A DNA stretch of 64,000 bases. Origin: Nucisporomicrobium flavum (lineage in GTDB: Bacteria; Actinomycetota; Actinomycetes; Mycobacteriales; Micromonosporaceae). Shown piece by piece: positions 1-11,460 of this stretch (positions are counted from its first letter, which is position 1; every line of letters starts with the position of its first letter). The notes under the pieces were generated by a model. The model was not told where the DNA came from and did not search any database. It saw only the letters and a program-made list of their open reading frames with translations. The DNA is taken from contig NZ_JADMLH010000004.1 in NCBI RefSeq assembly GCF_016464385.1, positions 329,099-393,098 on the forward strand, written 5' to 3'. The position numbers and the translations under genes were made by a program.

Positions 1-1140
1 CTCGAAGTCGAGGCTTCCCACCGGCGGATAGACCCGCTCGCGCGGCGGTTCCTGGCCGACCTCGAGCGCGCCCTGCGACACCATGAAGTCGACGATGGCC
101 TGGCGGACAGCGGGCAGCGTCACCGGCGAGTGGTAGATGACGTTCAACGCCTGCATGCGCATGCCCTGGACGTGTTCCTCGCCCTTGTTGTCGTGGAAGT
201 GCGGGTTCCTCGTCTCGATCTGCAGGACCGGCACCGAGCCCGCCATGACGTCCGGGTCGTTGCTCTCCAGCACGCCGCCGAACTGCTCGAAGAGGTCCAT
301 GTACTCGTACGGCTCGACCGCGAAGCCGCCCGCGAGCCGCAGCTTCAGCCCGAGGTCCAGGCTCATCGCGTGCTCGCCCGCGTTGCCGGTGGCGATCACC
401 TCGGTACCGAAGTCCGAGTACTCGGCGAGGAAACGGTTCAGCCATTCGTTGGTGATCTGCGAGCTGCGACCCTTGCGGCTGAAGAAGAGCCGCCCGTCGC
501 GCAGCTTCGGCTTGGAGTGCCACGAGATGCGCACCATCGAGTACGGGCTCTCGGCGAGGTGCAGGCCGGCCGCGTACACCTTGCAGTATTCGTGGACCGC
601 GCCCGGCACGTAGTTGTCCGCGTCGACGTAACCGATGTAGCGCCGGCCGGTCATGGCCGCGATCGCCATGCCGATGAGCATGGCCTCGCCCTTGCCGTTG
701 CGGACCAGCCCGTCGTCGCCGATCAGTTCCGCCATGCCCGCCGCCTTGAAGGCGGCCGCGACTCCGGGATCTTTCTGGTGTACGGCAATGGCGGAGCGCG
801 CGGCGAGCCGGCAGAAATGCTCGAGGGTCTGCGCCTCGATCTCGTACCGGTCGACAGGCAGCTTGTCGCTGTTGGAGACCAGCACGATGAGGCAGTCATG
901 AGGAATGCCGGAGAGCACGCCTTCGATGACGCTTCGTGTCTCATTCATGCACGGCACAATGATGACCATCTGCGACTCGACAGCGCGCAATGCTTCCGGC
1001 GGCACGACCCGGCTACCAGCCGAAAGCGCCGGCCGGCCGGTATCGTGCACGGCGCCCGAGTCGAGCTCGATCACCCTCTGCAGCTCGTGGATCCGGACCG
1101 CGCCGAAGCGCTCACTCCGGAAAGAATCAGCCAGTCGCAT
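1..1140 (-). CDS. mpgS: Mannosyl-3-phosphoglycerate synthase (GT55), 3' end outside window
   Basis: The enzyme transfers mannose from GDP-mannose to 3-phosphoglycerate, the first step to the compatible solute mannosylglycerate. I translated the minus strand from an ATG at 1140; 380 codons stay open to the window edge, so the C-terminus is missing. Family features seen are an N-terminal IVPCMNETRSVIEGVLSGIP segment (residues 60-80), VSNS (about 88-91), RNGKGEAMLIGMA (146-158), and the metal-binding DAD in GYVDADNYVPG (173-175) followed by AVHEYCKVYAAGL. A downstream ETRNPHFHDNKG segment also fits. The family assignment is by recognition of these motifs. The phosphatase partner (mpgP) is not visible and may lie beyond the left edge. 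Confidence 0.82.
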   Translation of the reverse strand, partial: MRLADSFRSERFGAVRIHELQRVIELDSGAVHDTGRPALSAGSRVVPPEALRAVESQMVIIVPCMNETRSVIEGVLSGIPHDCLIVLVSNSDKLPVDRYEIEAQTLEHFCRLAARSAIAVHQKDPGVAAAFKAAGMAELIGDDGLVRNGKGEAMLIGMAIAAMTGRRYIGYVDADNYVPGAVHEYCKVYAAGLHLAESPYSMVRISWHSKPKLRDGRLFFSRKGRSSQITNEWLNRFLAEYSDFGTEVIATGNAGEHAMSLDLGLKLRLAGGFAVEPYEYMDLFEQFGGVLESNDPDVMAGSVPVLQIETRNPHFHDNKGEEHVQGMRMQALNVIYHSPVTLPAVRQAIVDFMVSQGALEVGQEPPRERVYPPVGSLDFE

Positions 1141-1260
1141 GCGGCGAGGCTACCTGTTGCACACCACCGAAAGGCCCCTCATCAACACACAATTCGATGA
1201 CGACGCCAATGAGGTAAGCGGGACGTAACACCCACGTTTCAGGTAATCGAAAGGTGACGC

Positions 1261-1304
1261 AAAACGCCGGATCAGGCGGCCTGCGGAAGGCCCCTGACCC
1301 GGCG
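1261..1304 (-). terminator. Intrinsic terminator of ilvBNC
   Basis: Inverted repeat 1265-1276 / 1293-1304, with one G-U pair, has a 16-nt GC-rich loop that can pair further. Read on the minus strand it is followed by TTTT (1264-1261). It lies 15 bp beyond the ilvC stop codon. Confidence 0.8.
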
Positions 1305-1319
1305 TCGGGAAGCGATGAA

Positions 1320-2879
<1,560 letters not shown>

Positions 2880-2883
<4 letters not shown>

Positions 2884-4712
2884 AGGTCGTCCTCGTCGAA
2901 GGTGGGGCGCACGTCCCGGGCGAACATGATCTCGTCGTTGCTGGTGCCGGCGGCGACCATGGGCCACACCATGGCGTCCTTACCGACCGTGAAGTCGATG
3001 ACGACGGGCCGGTCGTTGATCTCCATCGCCGCCTTGATCGTCGCGTCCACGTCCGCCTTCGACTCGCAGCGCAGGCCGACGCAGCCCAGCGCCTCGGCCA
3101 GCTTCACGAAGTCGGGGATGCGGTGCTTGTGGGTACCCAGCTCGGTGTTGGAGTAGCGGCCCTCGTAGAACAGGGTCTGCCACTGCCGGACCATGCCCAG
3201 GTTGCCGTTGTTGATCACGGCGATCTTCACCGGGATGCCCTCCAGGGCACAGGTGGCCAGCTCCTGGTTGGTCATCTGGAAGCAGCCGTCGCCGTCGATG
3301 CCCCAGACCGGGGTGTCCGGCAGGCCGACCTTCGCGCCCATCGCGGCGGGCACGGCGTAGCCCATCGTGCCGGCGCCGCCCGAGTTGAGCCAGGTGCCGG
3401 GCTTCTCGTACTTGATGAACTGCGACGCCCACATCTGGTGCTGGCCGACGCCCGCGACGTAGACCGCGTCCGGGCCGACCAGCTCGCCGATGCGCTCGAT
3501 CACGTACTGCGGTGCCAGCGTGCCGTCGGTCGGTTCGTCGTAGCCCAGCGGGTAGCGCTGCCGCAGGTCGTTGAGCTGCGCCCACCACGGCTCGTACGCC
3601 GCCGCGCCGGTCGCCGTGCCGGACACCGCCGCGATCAGCTCGTCGATGACGTGCCGCGCGTCGCCGACGATCGGGACGTCCGCGTGCCGGTTCTTGCCGA
3701 TCTCCGCCGGATCGATGTCGGCGTGCACGACCTTGGCGTCCGGTGCGAACGAGTCGAGCTTGCCGGTGACCCGGTCGTCGAAGCGGGCGCCGAGGGTGAC
3801 CAGCAGGTCGGCCTTCTGCAGCGCGTACACCGCGGGGACCGTGCCGTGCATGCCGGGCATGCCCAGGTGCTGCGGGTGCGAGTCGGGGAACGCGCCGAGC
3901 GCCATCAGCGTGGTGACGACCGGGATGCCGGTCACCTCGGCGAGCTTGCGCAGCCCGTCGGTGGCGCCGGCCTTGAGCACGCCGCCGCCGACGTACAGCA
4001 CCGGGCGCTTGGCCGCGGCGATCAGCCGGGCCGCCTCGCGGATCTGCTTGCCGTGCGGGTGCAGGGTGGGCCGGTAGCCGGGCAGCTCCAGCGTCGGCGG
4101 CCAGGCGAACGTGGTCTGCGCCTGCAGCACGTCCTTCGGGATGTCGACGAGCACCGGGCCGGGCCGGCCGGTCGCCGCGAGGTGGAACGCCTCCGCGATG
4201 ACCTGCGGGATCTCCTCGGCCGACTGGATCAGGAAGTTGTGCTTGGTGATCGGCAGCGTGATGCCCTGGATGTCCGCCTCCTGGAAGGCGTCCGTGCCGA
4301 TCGCCGGCCGCGCGACCTGACCGGTGATCGCGACGATCGGCACCGAGTCCATGTAGGCGTCGGCGATCGGCGTCACCAGGTTGGTCGCGCCCGGGCCGGA
4401 GGTGGCGATGCAGACGCCGACCTTGCCGGTGGCCTGCGCGTACCCGGTCGCCGCGTGGCCCGCGCCCTGCTCGTGGCGGACCAGGATGTGCCGCACCTTC
4501 GAGTCGTACAGCGGGTCGTACGCCGGCAGGATCGCCCCGCCGGGGATGCCGAAGGCGACCTCGACGCCGAGGGCCTCGAGCGACCGCACGAGCGATCCGG
4601 CCCCGGTGACCGGCACCGGGGAGATCGGGGCTACGGCCGAGGCGCCGGCAGCGGCCGCGACGGTGGCCGGGGTGGCACGGTTGGCGAGGGTCTCGGGCGT
4701 GGGTCTCGTCAT
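2880..4712 (-). CDS. ilvB: Acetolactate synthase large (catalytic) subunit
   Basis: This TPP- and FAD-dependent enzyme condenses pyruvate with pyruvate or 2-oxobutyrate, the committed step of Val/Leu/Ile synthesis. At 610 residues it has normal family length. A variable Ala/Pro-rich N-terminus (1-38) precedes the PYR domain. The catalytic Glu is E81 in [14 protein letters not shown], and the TPP/Mg motif [16 protein letters not shown] ending in INNGN lies near residue 470. It is the first gene of ilvBNC, and the 140-bp leader upstream carries a peptide-coding attenuator, so control by charged branched-chain tRNA is expected. Confidence 0.97.
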
Positions 4713-4759
4713 GGCGATTCAGACCTTCGTTCGGGTTCGGGTGTCGATCTCCGCGCAAC

Positions 4760-4825
4760 AAAAAAGGCCCTCGTGCTTCCGCACGGGACCTAGCGCACTG
4801 CCCAGGAGCTCAGGGGCAGCGCGCT
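4760..4825 (-). promoter_or_regulatory. ilvB attenuator: pause hairpin and terminator
   Basis: Reading 5' to 3' on the minus strand, a 12-bp stem (4825-4814 with 4803-4792, one G-U pair) begins at the leader peptide stop codon. It is followed by a terminator stem (4790-4781 with 4776-4766, one bulge) and six T (4765-4760). With the Leu-Val-Leu leader peptide this is a classical transcription attenuator. A competing antiterminator pairing was not worked out in full. Confidence 0.75.
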
Positions 4826-4854
4826 CAACTAAGTACGAGGAACGACGAACACAT
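4825..4854 (-). CDS. Leader peptide of the ilvB attenuator (MCSSFLVLS)
   Basis: A nine-residue reading frame, ATG to TGA, lies 113 bp before ilvB and reads MCSSFLVLS. It carries consecutive Leu-Val-Leu codons just before the stop. The stop codon touches the 5' arm of the first RNA hairpin of the leader. Leader peptides of this sort are known for actinobacterial ilvB and leuA genes; stalling at Leu/Val codons would favour read-through. The ribosome site (GGGG region) is weak, so the exact start is inferred. Confidence 0.65.
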   Translation of the reverse strand: MCSSFLVLS

Positions 4855-4858
4855 GCGG

Positions 4859-7255
4859 CTAAGACTGCCCCATCTCACGAGGTGCGTCAACTGATCTCAC
4901 ATCCTGGTCACCCGAAAAGGCGGGGTCGGTCGGGAGCACCGCCCGGACCTGCCGCATCCCGGGGCCCAGCATGACGATCTGGCTGCGCGCCGGGGCGCTG
5001 GGTGCGACCTTGGCGGGGCGGCTGCGCGGCGCCGGCACCGCGCGGGTGCCCGTGGGCCGGGCCGTGCGCAACTGGGTCTCCAGGTGCTCGGCCGGCACGC
5101 CCCAGCCGAACAGCGAACCCTGGCCCAGCCTGCAGCCCGCCTCCTCGACGACCTCGCGCTGGGCGGGTGTGCCGATGCCCTCGGCGAGCACCTCCAGGCC
5201 CAGCCGGTGCCCCAGCCGGACCACCACGTCGACAAGCGGCGCGGCGGTGCCGGTACGCGACTCCGGCTCGGCCACCAGCGCATGGTCGATCTTGAGAATG
5301 TCGACCGGCAGGTTGCGCAGCTGCCCGAGTGACGAGTACCCCGCGCCGAAGTCGTCCAGCGCGATCCGGACGCCGGTGGACCGCAGCTCGACGAGCCCGC
5401 GGATCAGCTCGTCCATGTCGGTGGCGACGGCGTGCTCGGTCACCTCGAGCACCAGCCGCTGCGGCGGTACGCCGTATTTCTCGAGCACGGCCGCCACCTG
5501 ACCGGCGTAGTCGGCGGCGTGCAGCTCCTTGGGGGAGAGGTTCACCGACACCCACACGTCGTGCCCGGCTGTGAGCCACTGGGCCAGCTGCGCGCACGCC
5601 TGGTCGAGCACCCAGCTGCCCAGCATGTTGATGAGCCCGGACTCCTCGGCGACGGGGATGAACTCGTCCGGGCGGACGGCGCCGAGCTCCGGGTGGTGCC
5701 ACCGCAGCAGCGCCTCGGCGCCGACAGGGCGTACCGAAGGGAGCGCGACCACCGGTTGGAACACCAGGCGCAGCTGCTCCCGCTCGATGGCGTGGCGCAG
5801 CTCGTTCTCCAGCACGCTGTGCCGGCGCAGGAGCTCGTCGTAGCGCTTCTGGTAGCGCTCGACGCGGTTCTTGCCGCGCTGTTTCGCGTACCGGAGGGCG
5901 AGGTCGGCGTCACGCATGAGCTCGCCGGTGTCGCCGGGCGCGGGGGAGGCGGCGACGCCCACGCTGGCCGACAGGAACACCGAGCCCTCGTCGGTCTCGT
6001 ACGGCTCGCAGAGCACCGTGAGCAGCCGCTGCCCGGCGGCCATCGCCTCCTCCGGCGAGGCCCACATCAGCACCGCGAACTCGTCCCCGCCCAGCCGCGC
6101 GGCCACGTCGCCGGTACGCAGGTTGGCGCGCAGCCGGTTGCCGACCTCGGCCAGCACCGCGTCGCCCACGTCGTGCCCGCGCATGTCGTTGACGTTCTTG
6201 AAGCCGTCCAGATCCAGGCCGATCAGCGTGCGAGGCCGGTGCCGCGACGCCGGCTCGCGCAGAGCCCGCACCAGCCCGCGGCGGTTGGCCAGCCCGGTGA
6301 GCGGATCGGTGTGCGCCAGCTCGCGGAAGTGCGCCTCGCGCTGCCGCAGCTGAAGGGTGTAGCTCTTCACGTCGCCGAGAGCCAGATACTGCCGGCCGAC
6401 CAGCGCGAACCCCTCGACGCTGGCCCCGATGAAGCCGAACCCGCCGAACTCCCCGCCGGCGAGCAGGTGGTACGTGCCGGCCAGCACCATGGCGGCCATC
6501 GGCACGAACGCGTACCCGGTGCCGCGCTGGATGACGTCCCGGGTGACCGTGATCGGCCGGTCCGCGACCTTCACCGCCCGGGCGACCACGACGAGGCCGG
6601 CGGGGAGCAGCACCGCGCCGACCAGGATCGCGGCCGCGCTGCCCTGGCAGATGCCGCCCGGCAGCGCGGTGGCCGCGACGGCCACGAGCGTGACCCCCGC
6701 GGACGCCCGCACGGTGATGTGACGGGGGCGGTGGGCGTGCATGGCGAGGATCGTCGTGAGGCCGAACGCGATCGTGGCGACACCCGCCCCGAGCAGCGCC
6801 GACAGGCAGCCCATGGGGGTGAGCCCGCCCAGGATGCGGGTGGGCTCGGCGACGAGGATCCAGCCCACGAACCAGACCGCCGCGGCGATGATGAGCCCGT
6901 CGAGCAGGTGCCGCAGGGCCGCCCGGCGGCTCTCCGCGGCCCCGGGGAGCATGAGTGTGCCGGTCAGCAGCGTCAGCGTGCCCAGCGCCATGGCCACCGC
7001 CACGGCCTGACCGAGGGCGCGGGACGAGTGGTGGGTGAGGAAGAGGTCGCTGACCAGGCCGGCGAGGGCGGCCCCGGTCGCGACCGCGCCGGCCGCGGCG
7101 AGCAGCAGGTGGGCGCGCCGGGCGGCCCCGGTGTGCTTGCGGCCGGAGTTGCCCAGCAGGGCGACGGCCGGGACAGCGACGACGAGGCTCGCCAGCCCGG
7201 CCAGCTCCACGCCGGACGGTGAGTGCACGGAAACACTGTGCCGTACCGGGATCAT
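4859..7255 (-). CDS. Membrane GGDEF-EAL cyclic-di-GMP protein
   Basis: The protein (798 residues) is predicted to make and/or break cyclic di-GMP. An N-terminal half of about eight hydrophobic helices (roughly 15-285) leads into a GGDEF domain with an intact GGDEF (389-393) and an RxxD inhibitory site five residues before it (RTGD, 380-383). The EAL domain has EALLRWHHP (514-522), [17 protein letters not shown] and KIDHAL; AEGIGT replaces the usual AEGVET. Both activities therefore look possible. The start is uncertain: ATG 7255 lacks a clear ribosome site and GTG 7228 is an alternative. It is divergent from ilvD across 76 bp and ends four bases before the ilvB leader peptide. A role in development or surface growth is inference. 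Confidence 0.88.
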   Translation of the reverse strand: MIPVRHSVSVHSPSGVELAGLASLVVAVPAVALLGNSGRKHTGAARRAHLLLAAAGAVATGAALAGLVSDLFLTHHSSRALGQAVAVAMALGTLTLLTGTLMLPGAAESRRAALRHLLDGLIIAAAVWFVGWILVAEPTRILGGLTPMGCLSALLGAGVATIAFGLTTILAMHAHRPRHITVRASAGVTLVAVAATALPGGICQGSAAAILVGAVLLPAGLVVVARAVKVADRPITVTRDVIQRGTGYAFVPMAAMVLAGTYHLLAGGEFGGFGFIGASVEGFALVGRQYLALGDVKSYTLQLRQREAHFRELAHTDPLTGLANRRGLVRALREPASRHRPRTLIGLDLDGFKNVNDMRGHDVGDAVLAEVGNRLRANLRTGDVAARLGGDEFAVLMWASPEEAMAAGQRLLTVLCEPYETDEGSVFLSASVGVAASPAPGDTGELMRDADLALRYAKQRGKNRVERYQKRYDELLRRHSVLENELRHAIEREQLRLVFQPVVALPSVRPVGAEALLRWHHPELGAVRPDEFIPVAEESGLINMLGSWVLDQACAQLAQWLTAGHDVWVSVNLSPKELHAADYAGQVAAVLEKYGVPPQRLVLEVTEHAVATDMDELIRGLVELRSTGVRIALDDFGAGYSSLGQLRNLPVDILKIDHALVAEPESRTGTAAPLVDVVVRLGHRLGLEVLAEGIGTPAQREVVEEAGCRLGQGSLFGWGVPAEHLETQLRTARPTGTRAVPAPRSRPAKVAPSAPARSQIVMLGPGMRQVRAVLPTDPAFSGDQDVRSVDAPREMGQS

Positions 7256-7331
7256 TTTCGGTATCCCGAAGCGTGGACATCCTGGATACCGGTTCGGGTC
7301 CGTACCGCACCGGCGGTGGCAGTATGTAGTA

Positions 7332-9179
7332 ATGCCTGAGCTGCGTTCCCGGACCTCGACCCACGGCCGGACGATGGCCGGCGCCCGCGCCCTCTGGCGC
7401 GCCACCGGCATGACCGACGACGACTTCGGCAAGCCCATCGTCGCGATCGCCAACAGCTTCACCCAGTTCGTACCCGGGCACGTGCACCTCAAGGACATGG
7501 GCGGCCTCGTCGCCGACGCGGTCGCCGAGGCGGGCGGCGTGGGCCGGGAGTTCAACACCATCGCGGTCGACGACGGCATCGCCATGGGCCACGGCGGCAT
7601 GCTCTACTCGCTGCCCAGCCGCGAGCTCATCGCCGACGCGGTCGAGTACATGGTCAACGCGCACTGCGCCGACGCCCTGGTCTGCATCTCGAACTGCGAC
7701 AAGATCACTCCGGGCATGCTGATCGCCGCGCTGCGGCTCAACATCCCCACGGTGTTCGTCTCCGGCGGCCCCATGGAGGCCGGCAAGACGGTCGCCATCG
7801 AGGGCATCGTGCACGAGAAGCTCGACCTGATCGACGCCATGTCGGCCAGCGCCAACGAGAACGTCACCGACGAGCAGCTGAGCACCATCGAGCGCTCGGC
7901 GTGCCCCACCTGCGGCTCCTGCTCCGGCATGTTCACCGCCAACTCGATGAACTGCCTCACCGAGGCCATCGGCCTGGCGCTGCCCGGCAACGGCTCGACG
8001 CTGGCCACGCACGCATCCCGCAAGGCCCTCTTCGAGAAGGCCGGCTCGCTCATCGTCGAGATCGCCAAGCAGTACTACGAGAACGACGACACCAGCGTGC
8101 TCCCCCGCAACATCGCCAACCGCGACGCCTTCGAGAACGCCGTGGCGCTCGACGTGGCGATGGGCGGCTCCACCAACACGGTCCTGCACCTGCTGGCCGC
8201 GGCCCGCGAGGCGGAGCTCGACTTCAGCGTCGCCGACATCGACGCGGTCTCCCGCCGGGTGCCCTGCCTCAGCAAGGTCGCCCCCAACAGCGTCAAGTAC
8301 CACATGGAGGACGTGCACCGCGCCGGCGGCATCCCCGCCCTCCTCGGAGAGCTGCACCGGGGCGGCGCGCTCAAGACGGACGTGCGCGCGGTCCACTCAC
8401 CCGACCTGCAGAGCTGGCTCGACGCCTGGGACATCCGCGGCGGCTCGCCCAGCCCGGAAGCGCTCGAGCTCTTCCACGCGGCCCCGGGCGGCGTCCGCAC
8501 CACCCAGCCGTTCTCCACGACCAACCGCTGGGCCACCCTCGACACCGACGCGGCCGAGGGCTGCATCCGCTCGGTGGAGCACGCGTACACGGCCGACGGC
8601 GGCCTGGCCATCCTCTTCGGCAACCTCGCCCCGGACGGCTGCGTCGTGAAGACGGCGGGCGTCGACGAGTCGCTCTGGAAGTTCACCGGCCCGGCCCGGG
8701 TCTTCGAATCCCAGGACGCAGCGGTCGACGGCATCCTCGGCAAACAGGTCGTCGAGGGCGACGTGGTGGTCATCCGCTACGAGGGCCCGCGCGGCGGCCC
8801 TGGCATGCAGGAAATGCTCTATCCCACGAGCTTCCTCAAGGGCCGAGGCCTCGGCAAAGCCTGCGCCCTCATCACCGACGGCCGCTTCTCCGGCGGCACC
8901 TCCGGCCTGTCGATCGGCCACGTCTCCCCGGAAGCGGCGTCGGGCGGCCTCATCGCCCTGGTCCGCACCGGCGACGAGATCACCATCGACATCCCGGGCC
9001 GCAGCATCACCCTCAACGTCTCGGACGAGGACCTGGCCCAGCGCCGCCACGAGGAGGAAGGCCGCGCGAAGCCGTACACCCCCCTCGACCGCCAGCGCCC
9101 GGTCTCGGCAGCCCTCCGGGCCTACGCCTCCATGGCCACCAGCGCCAGCGACGGCGCCTACCGCCGAGTGCCGGAGTAA
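7332..9179 (+). CDS. ilvD: Dihydroxy-acid dehydratase
   Basis: This Fe-S enzyme dehydrates dihydroxyvalerate and its methyl homologue to the keto acids, the step after IlvC. At 615 residues it has the long form typical of E. coli IlvD. Cluster and active-site segments seen are [32 protein letters not shown] and [19 protein letters not shown]. The C-terminal domain has [13 protein letters not shown] and [17 protein letters not shown]. No ribosome site is visible before ATG 7332, so a very short or absent leader is possible. It is transcribed alone, divergent from the GGDEF-EAL gene, and ends before a strong hairpin. Confidence 0.97.
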   Translation: MPELRSRTSTHGRTMAGARALWRATGMTDDDFGKPIVAIANSFTQFVPGHVHLKDMGGLVADAVAEAGGVGREFNTIAVDDGIAMGHGGMLYSLPSRELIADAVEYMVNAHCADALVCISNCDKITPGMLIAALRLNIPTVFVSGGPMEAGKTVAIEGIVHEKLDLIDAMSASANENVTDEQLSTIERSACPTCGSCSGMFTANSMNCLTEAIGLALPGNGSTLATHASRKALFEKAGSLIVEIAKQYYENDDTSVLPRNIANRDAFENAVALDVAMGGSTNTVLHLLAAAREAELDFSVADIDAVSRRVPCLSKVAPNSVKYHMEDVHRAGGIPALLGELHRGGALKTDVRAVHSPDLQSWLDAWDIRGGSPSPEALELFHAAPGGVRTTQPFSTTNRWATLDTDAAEGCIRSVEHAYTADGGLAILFGNLAPDGCVVKTAGVDESLWKFTGPARVFESQDAAVDGILGKQVVEGDVVVIRYEGPRGGPGMQEMLYPTSFLKGRGLGKACALITDGRFSGGTSGLSIGHVSPEAASGGLIALVRTGDEITIDIPGRSITLNVSDEDLAQRRHEEEGRAKPYTPLDRQRPVSAALRAYASMATSASDGAYRRVPE

Positions 9180-9228
9180 AAAACCGAATACAGGTACGCG
9201 CCCACCGGCGCGACAGAAGCAGCACCGG

Positions 9229-9270
9229 CCGGCCCGGCCACACACGGATCTCCGTGCGTGGCCGGGCCGG
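9229..9270 (+). terminator. Hairpin downstream of ilvD
   Basis: A 13-bp perfect stem (9229-9241 / 9258-9270) has a loop that pairs further (CACGGA/TCCGTG). It lies 50 bp after ilvD and has no T tract, as in many actinobacterial terminators. Confidence 0.6.
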
Positions 9271-9508
9271 TCCTGCGTCTGCCGGGCGGGCGACCGGGGA
9301 GACCGGCGTTCGAGCGCGGTGGCTGAGAGGGTTGAGTCGAGCGCTTACCGAAGCGGGCTGCTCCGGCCAGATCTGCCGCCCGGGCGGACCGTCTTGCGCG
9401 GGACGCGGGGCAGGCTGCGCCGGTTGCCCTCGGGGCGGCGCTCAGGCTCGCTGCACCTGCGTTCGGTGCTGTGTTCGGCACACGGGGGTCCTCCCACGTG
9501 GGCGGCGG

Positions 9509-9586
9509 GTGCTTCCAACAGGCTTGGGCGGCGCGTGCTTTCAACAGGCTTGGGCGGCGCGTGCTTTCAACAGGCTTGGGCGGCGC
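9509..9586 (+). repeat. Three tandem copies of a 26-bp unit
   Basis: Units at 9509, 9535 and 9561 are identical except for one base in the first. They lie in the 9271-10048 spacer, where I find no convincing gene: all frames give Arg/Ala/Gly-rich low-complexity translations without family features. Confidence 0.85.
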
Positions 9587-9687
9587 AAGCGGCGGGCGCG
9601 GGGCGAACGCCTGCGTTCAGCGCGTTCCGCGCGCGTGGGCGACGCGCGCGTCCAGCGCACTTGGCCCACACACACGGCGGGACACAT

Positions 9688-9767
9688 GCGGCCGGACACG
9701 CGCGGCCGGACACGCGCGGCCGGGCGCACGCGGCCGGGTGCACGCGGCCGGGTGCACGCGGCCGGAC
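9688..9767 (+). repeat. About six tandem copies of a 14-bp GC-rich unit
   Basis: The unit is close to GCGGCCGGGTGCAC, starting at 9688, 9702, 9716, 9730, 9744 and 9758 (the last partial). The core GCGGCCGG is constant and the last six bases vary. This is part of the same gene-free spacer. Confidence 0.8.
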
Positions 9768-9859
9768 GAAGCAGCGGGGCGCGTGCAGCGGGGCGCATGC
9801 AGCCGCGCGCACGCAGTTGGGCATCGCCACAAGGATGAGAACCGTGGCGCCTGGCCGGC

Positions 9860-9913
9860 GCTCCCGGCCGGGCATGCGCTCCCGGCCGGGCATGCGCTCC
9901 CGGCCGGGCATGC
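9860..9913 (+). repeat. Three tandem copies of an 18-bp palindromic unit
   Basis: Units at 9860, 9878 and 9896 each contain CCCGGCCGGG, a perfect 10-bp palindrome, followed by GCATGC, itself a palindrome. The array could fold into repeated small hairpins. Confidence 0.8.
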
Positions 9914-10048
9914 GCGCCGGGGCGCACCCGGCGTGGGCGTCTGGCGTGCGCGCCTCGCGCATTCGGTCGGCGTGCGCGTTCAGCTCGCTCCGCCGATGTG
10001 ACGCCCGGCGTGCCCGGCCGTTCGGCGTTGGGAGCGCGCTGCCAGTGG

Positions 10049-11158
10049 TCAGCTCGGCGTAGGCGTGCCCGGCGTTTCGGTCGACGACGCGCTCGATGTG
10101 GGGAGCGGCGGCGGGGCGTTGTCGGTGCGGATGTGCTCGGTCGGCGCCTGCTGGGCGGCAGCGTGCGGTGGGCCGAAGTGCGGAACCTGGGGTGCCTCCG
10201 CCGACGGTGCCGAGGCGGGTGCGGTGGTGTACGGGACTGGCGGTGCCGAAGCGGGCGCTGCGGTGTACGGGACCGGCGGCGCCGAGGCGGGCGCAGCGGT
10301 GTACGCGACCGGCGGCGCCGAGGCGGGTACGGCGGTCTGGGCAGGCGGCGCAGAGGCGGGCGGGGTCGGCGCGCCCACGGGGACCGGCGGTGGCGAGGCG
10401 GCGTCCGGGCCGGGCCAGGGCGGACCCGGCTGCGGCATGCCCTGATAGTCGAACGGGTGCGGCGACGTCCATCCTTGGCCCTGCTGGGGCTGCGGCTGCG
10501 GCGGGTACGACGGAACCGGCTGCCCCTGATGAGGACCCGGACCCGGCCACGGCTGCTGCTGGTGCGGCCATGCCTGCTGGTGCTGCGGTGCCGGGTACGG
10601 CGTCCACGGCTGACCCCACGGCTGGTGCGGCGCCACCGGAGGAGTGTCCGATGTGGCCAGTTCCTGCAGCCACTCCTGTTCGCCCTTGGCCCAGACCCGT
10701 CGCGCCGCCAGGTAGAGGGGGCCGTGGCCGGCCAGTGGGGGCAGGGTGATGCCGAGGCCGATGGCGAGCGCCACCACGCCCACCCGTACGCCCTCGGGGT
10801 CCGTGCCGCTCATGACGCCCTGGATGAGGCAGATGAGGCCCGCCACCATGGTCAGGCCGCCGACGACCGTGGACGCGATGGAGTTCCCGTTGCGCACGAA
10901 GGCCCATGCGGACGCGGCGACCAGGACGGCGCTTGCGGCGATGACGGCCGTGCCGAGGCCTTCGGCTGCCGCCTCGCCGACCGTGTCCCGATACAGGCCC
11001 GAGCTGGTCAGGGTGGCGACAGCGCCGATCAGGAGGAGAACGGTCAGCAGGCCGAGGAAGCCCGCGGCCACGGCCACGCCGAAGGGGACGCGCCGGGGCG
11101 GCTCCGGCACCGCCGGCGCGTGGTCCTCGTCGTGCTCTTCTTCGGGTGGCGTCGTCAT
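10049..11158 (-). CDS. Proline-rich four-helix membrane protein, function unknown
   Basis: A 369-residue protein starts at ATG 11158 (MTTPPEEEHDEDHAP). A short acidic N-terminus is followed by four hydrophobic helices (about 25-50, 68-90, 95-118, 124-145) and a long cytoplasmic or extracytoplasmic Pro/Gln-rich tail. The tail contains about four copies of a 12-residue motif close to PASAPPVPYTAA, encoded around 10205-10335. Such proteins are common in actinomycetes and often hypothetical. The tail may be a disordered spacer or a protein-binding segment. It is single-gene and divergent from serA. No function is assigned. Confidence 0.72.
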   Translation of the reverse strand: MTTPPEEEHDEDHAPAVPEPPRRVPFGVAVAAGFLGLLTVLLLIGAVATLTSSGLYRDTVGEAAAEGLGTAVIAASAVLVAASAWAFVRNGNSIASTVVGGLTMVAGLICLIQGVMSGTDPEGVRVGVVALAIGLGITLPPLAGHGPLYLAARRVWAKGEQEWLQELATSDTPPVAPHQPWGQPWTPYPAPQHQQAWPHQQQPWPGPGPHQGQPVPSYPPQPQPQQGQGWTSPHPFDYQGMPQPGPPWPGPDAASPPPVPVGAPTPPASAPPAQTAVPASAPPVAYTAAPASAPPVPYTAAPASAPPVPYTTAPASAPSAEAPQVPHFGPPHAAAQQAPTEHIRTDNAPPPLPTSSASSTETPGTPTPS

Positions 11159-11211
11159 GCTGCGCAGGTTATCGGTCCCGGCCCGGGCCGTGCTCGCCCG
11201 GCTCGGCGGCC

Positions 11212-11297
11212 TGTGGACAACCGCGTGCCCCAACCCCATACCTGTGGATAACCGCGTGCCCCAACCGCCGGCCCGGAGACAATCGGATGCCTCAACC
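11212..11297 (+). repeat. 31-bp repeats with two DnaA boxes upstream of serA
   Basis: Two near-identical copies (starts 11212 and 11243) and a degenerate third (about 11275) of a roughly 31-bp unit share ACCGCGTGCCCCAACC. Copy one begins TGTGGACAA (reverse TTGTCCACA, the actinomycete DnaA-box form) and copy two TGTGGATAA (reverse TTATCCACA, the E. coli consensus). They lie in the 302-bp spacer between the proline-rich protein gene and serA, which otherwise holds only a possible -10 (TACGAT, 11428-11433). Confidence 0.7.
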
Positions 11298-11460
11298 ACC
11301 GGACTGGGAACGACCGGCCGCCGGGCACGGGAAGCCATTGCGGTGACGGGCGCCGTGCGGCAGGGTTTCCGCTGTGTGACGGCGAACACGACGGAGAGAC
11401 ATTATGGGCCGGTCTCCCGCCAGCCTACGATCGCGCAAAGGGCCTGCGAGATGGAGACAC

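Noticed and set aside
3123..4793. Long plus-strand open frame opposite ilvB
   Set aside because: Arg/Val/Asp-rich translation without family features; produced by high GC third positions opposite a clear ilvB.
4713..4860. T-box riboswitch before ilvB
   Set aside because: No T-box sequence (TGGNACCGCG) or specifier-loop layout; a leader peptide with Leu-Val-Leu explains the region better.
7253..7280. Alternative ATG at 7280 (MSTLRDTEN) for the GGDEF-EAL gene
   Set aside because: It is in another frame and does not lead into the membrane or GGDEF domains.
9319..10062. Open frames of 176-247 codons in the spacer after ilvD
   Set aside because: Low-complexity Arg/Ala/Gly translations made by the tandem repeats; no ribosome site, domain or homologous segment recognised.
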